Shown one piece after another: positions 25,676 through 35,956 of a stretch of 64,000 nt of DNA; the stretch's first letter is position 1, and the number at the start of each line of letters is the position of its first letter. Under the pieces are notes generated by a model. The model did not search any database, was not told the DNA's origin, and worked only from the letters and a program-made list of their open reading frames with translations. The stretch spans positions 4,669,501 through 4,733,500 of the forward strand of contig JAXRKN010000037.1 of the NCBI GenBank assembly GCA_038502055.1, read 5' to 3'. The stretch comes from Tanytarsus gracilentus (Eukaryota > Arthropoda > Insecta > Diptera > Chironomidae). The position numbers and the translations under genes were made by a program.

Positions 25676-28521
25676 CTTTTTCATGAAATAAATTTTTAAA
25701 TTACAAAAGTTGATAAAAATCTAAATATGTTAATTTAATTTTCAAGCAAATGATGATTTTATGAGCTTCACCCTAGTCTCATTTTAATCCAGCAGTATAT
25801 TGCATGTGATTATGAAAAAAAGCACTCATCATGTGGCGGGTTGAAAATTTAATTAAAAAGCTAAAATTTGCATCGACATGTAATTACTCAACTAAATGCA
25901 ATTTTATGAAATGAATTTCTCACCCTCTAACGCTCACTCATCATACAATTGGCGATAAAGATATCTTTAATTAAAATAATGCACCTAATGAAAAATCAAT
26001 TTGTACGCAGCTACGTACGTGAGAATGTTCGTTCTAATAAGAAAAAAAATGTTTGCATACCGCAGAGCTAATTGCCACTCCCCTGTACGAAAAAAATAAC
26101 ATACACACCGGCGAGCGCGCCATTTTGAATATTAAAGTTCATAAACATATTTTAATCATATTTTTTCTGCTGCTCTTTCGAGTTTCTCTCTCACTCACTC
26201 CATGTGCGTTGCGTTTCACCATCCATTATACATTTTACATTATATTTTACACCTCTAGGTTTCTCTCTCACTCACTCGCTCACCGATGGGAGTTTTAGAC
26301 ATAGTGAAAATGTTACTCAAACATGGCACGAGTTTTATGAGCTTCAAGAGAGTCGTTTCGAAGAAAATAATATGGTGCAACGTCAACATTCTCTGGCGTT
26401 CTTATCACCTGAATTTTATCTAAATGATGCTAAGTCATATGCTTAATTTGGGGTTACCTTTTTTTATGCTACTGCATTTGGGTTCAACATTTTTATAATT
26501 ATTATATTTAAACCTTTTAAAAGTGCATAAAGATTATTTTTATAAAATTTAAGTGACTTTTAATAAAACAAAAGTCTTTAAATCATTCTTAATTTAATTA
26601 TGCATTGAAAGTTTTAAACTTTTGGAATATTTTAAAACGTTAAAAAATTTCCATTCTTGATTATCAAGTTCCCGGTAACCTTCATGCATTTAATAATTTC
26701 AGATCAAGCTCGCACACATATTGATTTCATTGTTTTTCCTCCACTCTCTCGATGATCGATGCCTGCAACCTATAATTTCGTCATCGAAACGTAAGCAAAA
26801 AAGTCGCAAAGGTGATGAAGTTTGCTGCACATATAGTGAGAGAGAGTAATGTTATTCAGAAAAAAAAGACAGAATCAAATCCAGGCATGAAATGTGTGCA
26901 TGTCGTTGCCTTCCTAAAGCCGGAACTTTTTCTTTATAAGCATGTACCCAAGCTGTAATTATAGCTCAGCATTTTTATTCCTTCCATGACAGTTTTTTAC
27001 ATTGCGACACAATCGTCGGCGACATTAAATCACTTTTTCTTCTTCTTCTCGATCGCGAGCTCTACAAAATTGTTTTCGAGATTTTAACAGCTTAGATGAG
27101 TTTATAAAAAAATATATTTGTTGATGCTGAGAATTGTTTTTGACCGGAATGGAAAGATCTTCGTCATGCGATAAAAAAAATAAGCTGACAATAACCATTT
27201 TTAGTCGTCACTGGCTGAAAATTATATTCCAATAAACGCCCGCGAGTCACTCTTTTGTTTCATTTTGATGTTTATCGCCAAAATAGCCAGGCTCACTCAT
27301 AGCTCGCGTCTTTTGTTATTTTCAAAATGGAACACATCATTTTTTTCCATGTATGTACTTATTTTCTCCTTTTAACGAAGAGGAAAAAAATATTTTAAAA
27401 GTGATTTCAGCCAACAGCATTAAGTCTCTCGGATTTGCTCTCCTTTTTCTTAATGTATCGAGATTGAAAAAAGATATACGAAGCAGACAATTTTGGATGT
27501 TTAATTTAAAAATTAATTTAAGTCTCTCAGAATTTTTTTTTGAAAAACAAAATTTTGATATAAAAAAATTTTGCGGACTTAATTTTAAGCATCAAAATTT
27601 ATTGCAATACAAAAATGGCGAAATCGATATTTTTCAATTTTTATTGCCTCTACCTTCTCGATCTCCAAAACCGTATCGAAAATAAGAAGAATTTTATTGA
27701 GATCTTATCAATGAAGTTTTAGCATTGTGTTTTCAACATTTTGCCTTTTTTCATATAAATTTATTTTTTTTTGCCGGAATAATGCTGCGATCACGATTTC
27801 TCATTGGCCCAAAAAATCGATGCCTTGAAGACGTTTTGATTTATTGCGCACATAAAAGAAGAGAAATATAAAAAATACATTGCTTTACGACACCAAAAGG
27901 CGATGAGCGCGAAAATCAAATTTTCAATGGTGAACATCAATGTCAGATGGATTTTTTCCTGAACTTATAAATCTCATAAAGTGCTTAGCTAATTAAACGG
28001 TGAACCAGATCGAATTAAATGAAAAATAAGTGAAAATAATTCAATCTATAAACACATACGTTCATTAATAATTTAAATTAATTTAATGATATTTCCGACT
28101 GCTCGGTCATCAATCAAAATTGTATTTTTCGGGGAGTCATTATGATTTATTTCCAAGCGATGGTGACTTTTCATGTTGAAATTAAACACAGAGTAATTAG
28201 AAAATTTAACTTTTTGAAAAGCAAAATACATTATTTATTAAAAAATAATTTTAACTTTACCATCCTTTTCTACAACAGTTTGTCACTTGTGCTTATTCAT
28301 CCACCCTCCTCTATGTTTGCTCATTATTGGCATAAATTATGCATGAATCGAATTATAATCATTTGATTATGACAACTTTCGATTCAAGCTAAGCTTTTTA
28401 GCGGTTTCTTTGAGCTCTCATTCCACAACGTAAGAAAATAAATTGAAAACAAAAAGAAGGAATAAATAATCGATTGTGCATATATGAAGTTGGAAAGTGA
28501 GTTGAGAAAGTTCGTAAATTA

Positions 28522-28878
28522 TTATTTTTTTTTGATTGCATGCATAAACAATGACATTTTGGCGTTGTGACATGAATAATTGAATGTCGACACTTGAATA
28601 TGGCACACAAAGGATGGCGACCGAGTGCAATCAATATAAATTGTATTCAAAGTTTTTTCCACAGAAAAATCATTATCAGCAACAGAATTTATATCGAAGG
28701 AGAAGGCAATACGTGATGGCATGACTTCGACTTTAAACTCAGTTCTTGATAATGCCGCAAAAAGATATTCGCTTGAAGCATTCGAATGACACGAAACTTC
28801 AAATTTTTTTTGCATGAAAAATGATTTTACTGCGCATGATTTTCGAGGAGAGCGAAAAACTGCTCGCTCATTCTCCAT
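28522..28878 (-). CDS. Doubtful hypothetical ORF (118 aa)
   Basis: An uninterrupted ATG-led frame of 118 codons, long for this AT-rich background. It starts MENERAVFRSPRKSC and ends in AIKKK. There is no signal peptide, membrane segment or known domain, and no obvious splice partners. Kept as a low-confidence orphan. Confidence 0.15.
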   Translation of the reverse strand: MENERAVFRSPRKSCAVKSFFMQKKFEVSCHSNASSEYLFAALSRTEFKVEVMPSRIAFSFDINSVADNDFSVEKTLNTIYIDCTRSPSFVCHIQVSTFNYSCHNAKMSLFMHAIKKK

Positions 28879-31800
28879 TGTAGTTTTTTTGTTTCTTCCT
28901 CGCACACGATGGAGATGGAATTGTTGTACAATGTGAAAAACATATTCGTATACGTAGGAAAAAAAATTATTAAAATCTCAATTTTTTACATGCAATGTCG
29001 AATGTTTTCAATTCTGTTGTGAGTTTTGACCCTAGTCACGCATTCTGATGAATATCAACAGAGGCATAAAAAAAAGTTTTCGCTATATGATGATGAGTCT
29101 GAACGGTAGCTAATCTCGTGAGATTTTAGTCTGCATGTTTTTAGAAATATTACCATAAGACCATTCATCAAAAAAAAATTTGTTCGCGGGTATTTGTCAT
29201 CACAAAAATTAATTAAAACTTTGAAGGTTAAAATGTTAATTTTAAAAAAAAAGAATTAAAACTTTTTTCAGAACTCTTCGATGTCAATTCCAACCACACA
29301 CATTTCAATATTCTGTCGACAAGATCGAACGAGCGAAGAGTGATTGCATGTCAAAATCGTCTGCCTCACCATTGCATACACCTAGATTGAGGTAAAAAGA
29401 AGAAATTGTGGAGTCTCGAAAGGCAAATTATCTTCTCCGCTGCAAAGTTATTTAATAATAACAACGACGAAGTAACAGGAACTTGCGCCAAGGATATAAT
29501 TTTGCCTACAACCACTAAATAGTGAAGATTTCAAAAGAAACAAAAAAATGCAATGTCTGAAATGAGAAATTTTTAATCAATTTTTTCATGTTATCGAATC
29601 CTGTCTGTTTCATATATTTTTTATGATTATTTGGTAACCTTGCACGTCAAAATTTATACGCACAACATAATTTGGATGAAACACGTAATTCTGCTCATAT
29701 GTTTTTTTTGGTTCCTTCATCATTATTTTGCCGTTTTTCCTTCTTTTCTCTTTCTATCGCTTCGTCATTATTTTTAATAATTAGACTTTCCATCTCTCGT
29801 TCATCATAGTGTAGGCTTTTGTCTCAACGTGCAAAGAAAAATGTTGTCAGGGGATGGAAAGTTTTATTTTAAACATTGACATTTTTGACTGGAGAAAAAA
29901 TTATCAACAATCAACCATTAAAATTTAAAAATCACCAAATAATGCGTAAATTTTTATTCGGACTTTTATTTCGCACAAAAAGAGAGACAAGTCAACTGAC
30001 TCTCTCGTCTGCCAGCTTATAATCTTTTCTGATGTTTTACCATCACTGAAATTATTGTTATGATACACACAAAAATATAATTATAATAATTACGACGACT
30101 GTATTATATGTTTTTATCTCTCGCTTACACTCTCCCATGCTGTCTTGAACAAAATATATATGAATTTTATAAGGAATTATTCGCTAGGCTTTGATGAGCT
30201 TTGTTATGGTGATTGAAAAGAACGTTGATGTTATCCTTCAAATTATTATCGAGAGATTTAAAAGTTTCCTGGAAATATTATCATCATCGAGTTTGCGATA
30301 TCTTGTCGGTTGAGTTGTCGACGCTTTTATGTTTAAAAAAAGTTTTAATGATGATAAAAAAATGAATTTTGAAACTGCAATTTTTTTTGTGAGAAATTTC
30401 ATCATCCAGAGAAAGTTTACTAAAAAGATCAAAAGTTGAAAGACACTTTTGTCCTTCCACGTTCAAAAAAACGACAAATAATTTAAGAAATGACTTTTAA
30501 TCACAACTCAACCGTAAACTTGTTTCGACTCAAAGCATTTCTCGCGCTCACTCTTTTTGGCCAGGTTTGAAATACTTCAAAGCATTCCTTGCTTTGTTTT
30601 CCATTCTTTCTTTCACTCGTTTTATTTTTGTCAAACTTTGTCACTGTATATTTATTATAATCGAGGGATGAGCACCTTCGAAGCTTTTTCTATTTTTAAA
30701 TTTTTTTTTATCACAAAATTTATTTTTAAATGAAAGTTAAAGACAAAATTTAATCATCCATCGGTGTAAGCTGAATATTCATTGCAGTTTTCTATAGGAA
30801 CTTCACAGAAGGTTTGTCATGGAGCGAAAGGTTGATGAAACTGTAAAAAGAATTTTTTTTTACTGTCGATTCACTCACACACGACAGTCTCAAAATGTTG
30901 CAATTGAGTGGGAATTATTCTCTTTGTTCTTTTGGTCTCTTGATGTGTGTATGCATGCACCAAATTGTAAAGATTCCGTCAAGTGGAAAATTTTTCGAGA
31001 GTGTCTGGGGTGAGCCCGATAAAATTGATGTAATGAGCCGCAAAAAAGAATTTAACTAAAGTTTTAATTGCTGTTTATTAAAAATATAACTCGACTTCAG
31101 ACTCAAGTCGAGAAATGCATGCATTAAGCTCATCAGCTGATTATTCCCGCCATTTATCATTAATGTGAGTTCATTCATGGCACACGTTCTGTGCGATTTA
31201 AAGGTAATTTTTCAATTCACAAAAAAAACAGCACAAAATTCACCAGTCAGTCCCTCTCTTTGCCTGCCGAGCATACACACGATAATCAAAACATAATTAT
31301 GTCTCAATTTGAGGCCATTTGAGTGTAAATAATATGCGTATTATGTAATTTTCCTATTTGCTTCTCTTTCTCATCTTTTTAGCATTCCTTGCCGTTCTCT
31401 CACTCGTCGACTTACATAGTTATTTTTTTTGTGTGAGTACATTATGAGGAAGTCGTGCGGATTTTCCTCTTTTCGAGCTATATGAAATGGAAATTAAATG
31501 AAATAGAAAAAAGGGAGTCGCTCGTTCGCGTCACGTGGCTGCTTCATCAGCCTCATATTTTGTTCTCGGAGTCAACTGAAGCTAATACACATTGACGAAA
31601 TTTGTCCCTTTAATTTTGAGATCAAGATGTGGTGAGATAGAAATAGGACATTACAGTATGTGTGAAAATTGAATGATTTAACTTTTTTATTTGATAGAAA
31701 ATTAGCGAAAATATAAAATTGTTCTATTCGATTGTACCCTCACTGTACTCTCCCACCTAACAAGACAAATTCCTTTCATCTTCTCATAATTTCATTATGT

Positions 31801-32466
31801 TGCTGTTTGTATTCATTGGTAACGTTAAAAGTTATTTTGATTGCCCTCAAAAAGGAGGAACGACATTCGTAGTTCTGTGTGTGTAAATAAGATAATAATG
31901 AGGACAACATGCGGCGGCGTTGAAGCGGGCAATCATCTGGTATGTGCTCAAGAGAGGGATGAAGTTAATGGCATTATGTGAACGCTCATTATTGTGAATT
32001 ATATCAATTTTCATAATGCTATATAACGATTGTCAAGGTCGCATGTTTAAGATGAGTGGAAGTGTTTGTGAAATTTGTTTAGGCTTTAAATAAATTTAAA
32101 GAGTTTTTAATTGAGTTTTTTATTCAGCAACTGCAATTAGTGCAAGTTGACATTTTTCGATTCCCGCGGAACAAGTTACACTTAAAAGGAAGTGAAAAAT
32201 GCGCACACACACATAACAGAGTTATCAATGAAACGAGAAAAATATCTCGGCGTGTGATGGAATGTGATTCGTCAACATGCGCAACATATAAAATGCGGAA
32301 TAGATCAAATGCAATTCGATGGTGGGAAAATTCAACTTTTAAATAATTTCGCTGCATCTTTTCGGTTTTTAAACGAATGAAGTTGAAGCTTTTTTGTCAA
32401 AAGCTCTTTAATATTTTTTTATTCTTTCATATTCGTGAAACAATTTGAAATGCGAAACATGATCGA

Positions 32467-33685
32467 TCATTTCTTCTTTATTGCTGCTCCTTTTTCCTTC
32501 GCTTCTCTCTTCTTTCGCTTTACGAATCTTCGCCAGTGCTTTTGGATGATTTTTGCCGCGTGATTATCGAGAATTTCTTTTAGACGCGCATTTAGCTCGT
32601 CCTCTTGCATTTGCAACATACGATTGTAAATTTCATCCTGCATTGCCCACGTGGTCGCTTTAAAATGCTCAAATTTTGATCTCATTTCTTTCAGTTCTAT
32701 ATCAAGCTCGTCACATTCGCTCGCACGTGATCCCACATCCGAATCAAATTTTACTAAAATAGTTTGCAGTGCTTGCTCAGCTTTAAGTCTATTGTAAAAA
32801 AAATTAAAAATCATTTTAAATTGAATTTGAAAAATTTCTCAAACTTCATTTCCATTAATTTTTTCTGATCGACAAGATTTTTATGAAGCTCCTCGAAATA
32901 ATCGTGACGTGAAATTTTCAAATGTTCCGAATCTTGGCTGTTGATTTCTTTCTTGGCTTTTGTTTTTTTGAGCATTTTTAAATTTGCATCATGACTAGGA
33001 AATTTTATAAAATTAAATTTTAAATCTTTTTCTAAATTTAAAACTCACATTGCGTTATCAACTTCGCTCTCAGTCTTCTCTTCTATTTCTTTAACTTCCA
33101 CTTGCAATTTTTCAATTTTAATTTCTGTTGGAGTTGAATTATCGCTGATTTTTTCTTCTTTTTTATCCCATAACGACATGAGGCCGAAAATTTTATTTTC
33201 ATTTTCTAAAGTTTCTGCTTTTAATTTCTCAACTGCTAAATCTCGTTGAATTTCTTCTGAAATTGATTCTTTCAATTTTGCAACTGTTTGATTTCGAAGT
33301 TCTTCAAAAAATATTTGAAATTTTTCTTCCTCGGCGTTCTTTAAGGAAAAATAATTAATTTAAATATCTTAAATTTAATTTAATTTACCTGAGCTTGATT
33401 TAAACGCGTAAAATCTGATTCCCGGCGAGAACTTTCATCAGTTTGAAGAACATCATTTATTTCTTTAACAGCATCATCCAATGCTTTCACGACATAATCT
33501 GCAACCTCATCGAATCTTAATTTGAAATTTTCATCTTTTAATTTCTTTTCGTCATTTTCCCCAAAATTTAAAATTTCCTGGTTAATTTTTTCAATCGACA
33601 AGTCGTAATAGAAAAACTGCATCAACGGCGAAAATTTAGAAATATTTTCACTCTCAAAAATAGATTTTTTATTGAACATCGACAT
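32467..33685 (-). CDS. IQ-motif coiled-coil protein, DRC9/DRC10-like (copy B)
   Basis: Likely component of the nexin-dynein regulatory complex of motile axonemes. Exons 33685-33389, about 33326-33049, 32994-32845 and 32788-32467 give roughly 348 residues. The N-terminal block (LSIEKINQEILNF) parallels copy A (ISIEKIQKEIFNF). Long Glu/Lys-rich coiled coils follow, and an IQ-type motif near the C-terminus (AAKIIQKHWRRFVKRKKR) would bind calmodulin or centrin. The tail is Lys-rich. The exon 1/2 junction is uncertain. The best-looking acceptor (AG at 33341-33340) is out of phase by one base with the rest of exon 2, whereas an acceptor at 33328-33327 keeps the frame. A one-base frameshift near 33300 is therefore possible. 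The start lies only 43 nt beyond the stop of copy A. DRC9 (IQCG) versus DRC10 (IQCD) cannot be decided by eye. Confidence 0.75.
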
Positions 33686-33728
33686 GATGACTACATAAAT
33701 CGACTACTTTGATTACAATTTTAAAATT

Positions 33729-35632
33729 TTACTTCTTCTTGTAACGTCTTCCCTTCTTTTTCTTTCGTTTCGATGTGAAAACTCGCCAGTATCTGAAATT
33801 AAAATAAATTCTCATTTAATCCACATCGTTTAAGATTTAGGATGAAAAAAATTACTTTTGCAAAATTCTCGCTGAACGATTCATCATGAAAATTAGCATT
33901 CTCTCGGCAATCTCCCTGCGTTCAATTTCGGCCTTCTCATGCATGAGCTGTGCGTGTCTAGATAATGATTTATCGCAAATTGTGAATTTTAATGAGCGAA
34001 AAAAATAAAAAATATTATTGGACTTACAGAACAATTTGAGGCTCATAAATAGTTTCCTTCCACACGGCAAATTCCTTGCGCTGTAGCTCAAGTGCAGCTC
34101 GCAATTCCTCTAACTCTCTCGTGCGCTCCTCACCGACTTCGACATCGTATTTGTGCAAAATTGCCTGCAGCGATTGAATTGCTTTGTCTCTGTTGCAATC
34201 AGAAATGCAAAACGAGAAAAAGAGATTCCAATCAATAACACACAATTATAGAAACTCTGATGCTACTGTTCTTACTTGCGCTCACGCAACTTTTTCTCGT
34301 TCGCCAAGTTCTCATTTAAAAGCTGCTTGTAGCTCTCCTTTGCATCATCGGCGTTGTTGTATTTCTCTTCGATTGCAGTGTCCTTCACTTTGCAAAAATT
34401 TATGATATCCACGTTCGATTGTTTTCTGTCGTTGGAGATGATTTTAAAAAAATATTTAAGTTTATCATTTTTAATTGCATTTTGAGATAAAAAAGGAGCA
34501 TGAATCACTCTAACGGCCATTCATAATGTACCTTACACTCATCACAAACCCCAAATGAGAGAAGCGAAGAGAAAATCCATCAAAAACAGATAAAAACGTA
34601 ATTGCATACCGCTAAGTGGAAATTTTAATGGATTTTGAGTCTGAACAACAACATTCACACACACACACACACACACACGGAGCACTTACATTTGATCGTG
34701 AATTTCAATTTCACTTTGCCTCTTTAAAATCTCAATTTCTTTCTTGTAGCGCTCAATTGTCTCGTATTTATTCTGCATTTTCTCCTCGAAATTTTCCTTT
34801 CGATAAATCCACTTTTCGCGTAGCGTCGCAATTTTCTCCTTTGTCTTCTCATACTTTTTCCACATCTGATGGAGGACTTGTTCTTTTTTCAGTTCTTTTG
34901 GTGCAGTCAACTGTAATCGCGAGTAAATGATGTTCCTCAATTCCTTTATGCTCGACATAAATAATTTCTTCTGGAGGGAAATCTGCGAGATGGAAAAATT
35001 TTAAATTGAGCTGAAAAATTCAGTTGGAAAATGTTTATCGTGTTTTTTCTTACATCACCGGAATATTTTTCTGAATATTTATGCAAATCCGTGTTCAAGA
35101 GCAGCCGAATTAGTTTGCTTACGTTCTCAGTCTCCTCCGAATCATCGAGATCCATGTCGGCATAGTAGGAAGAACAATACTTCGATAAATCTTCAATATC
35201 GTGCTCATTAAAATATTTCTCCATCAACGCATGGTCTTTGACAAATTCCTGAACACACAAAAGCGTTTCAATCTTCTTGACCATCTCGTCGAAGATTTGT
35301 AAAACTCGATTGACTTGAATCTGAAATTCAAAATTGCGCATTGCTCTTTCGCTTCGATAGTCGTCGTCACCTAGAAGAGAATTTTTAGATTGTTGAACAT
35401 TTAAATTTTTTTTCGCACCCTTTTCATCGAAATTGAAAATTTCCTTCTGGATCTTCTCTATGGAAATGCTCGTGCTTGAAAATTGTTGGAGAATCGATGG
35501 ATCGATAAAATTGAAATCTTCAACATTGTCTGTGAAAAAATATAAGTTAAGCTCAATTATGAAAATTTAAACTTTTTTACCTTCTTCGGGTTCAAAGAAG
35601 TCTTCGAAATCGATGTCAGTTAATTCATGCAT
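33729..35632 (-). CDS. IQ-motif coiled-coil protein, DRC9/DRC10-like (copy A)
   Basis: Eight exons in consistent phase: 35632-35581, 35529-35419, 35370-35054, 34982-34690, 34425-34276, 34189-34028, 33957-33856 and 33792-33729, giving 416 residues. The N-terminus is acidic (MHELTDIDFEDFFEPEE). The body is long Glu/Lys coiled coil, including KDKAIQSLQAILHKYDVEVG. The C-terminus has an IQ-like helix (SARILQKYWRVFTSKRKKKK) and a basic tail. Similarity to copy B is clear at the N-terminal SIEKI block, the ALQxIL/KYD block and the IQ motif, so the two are tandem relatives. Family knowledge: IQ-containing DRC9/IQCG and DRC10/IQCD sit in the N-DRC with DRC2, whose gene lies head-to-head with this one. 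The subtype is not resolved. Confidence 0.8.
34656..34678. repeat. (CA)n microsatellite in intron 4 of IQ-protein copy A
   Basis: About eleven CA dinucleotides lie close to the 5' splice site of exon 4 of the minus-strand gene (exon ends at 34690). Confidence 0.85.
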
Positions 35633-35956
35633 TTTAATGCTTTAATTTTTTGAATTTTAAAAATAATTGCACACCTCTCACATGAACTTGTTAGCGTCTA
35701 TTAGCATTTAAACACTAACCATAGAAATTTTCATATTAAACTCGTCGCATGGCGTCATGGTGACGTGTGCAGTATCCTTAGCGACTCTGTTGTCATGCAC
35801 TCGATAGACAACGACCTATCAAATGCACAATTTATTGTATTTAGTCAATAATAAATTTCACCCATTCATTAGTCGAACGTTGGTGGATGTGAAAAGTCTT
35901 AAAAGAAATAAATTTAAAATAAATCTCAAGAGTGAAGTAAAGACAAAGCAAAAAAG
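35633..35956. promoter_or_regulatory. Bidirectional promoter of DRC2 and the IQ coiled-coil gene
   Basis: The start codons of two putative N-DRC genes face away from each other across 324 bp. The central part (35740-35830) is markedly less AT-rich than its surroundings. It contains GTATCC-TT-AGCGAC at 35772-35785, which resembles a degenerate RFX X-box (two half-sites with a 2-nt spacer), plus GTTGTC...GACAAC half-sites at 35789-35812. Control by an RFX-type ciliogenic factor is inference from the motif and the gene class. Confidence 0.5.

Larger units (their letters stand above)
24435..32466. other. Long intergenic region, no confident gene
   Basis: About 8 kb of AT-rich DNA between the secreted-protein gene and the tandem IQ-protein genes. 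It contains short GA/TC and TA runs and scattered ORFs. Two parts stand out slightly: a locally GC-richer patch at 25192-25680 that is open in several frames, and a 118-codon minus-strand ORF at 28878-28522. Neither shows a recognisable domain. No RNA gene was seen. Confidence 0.5.
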
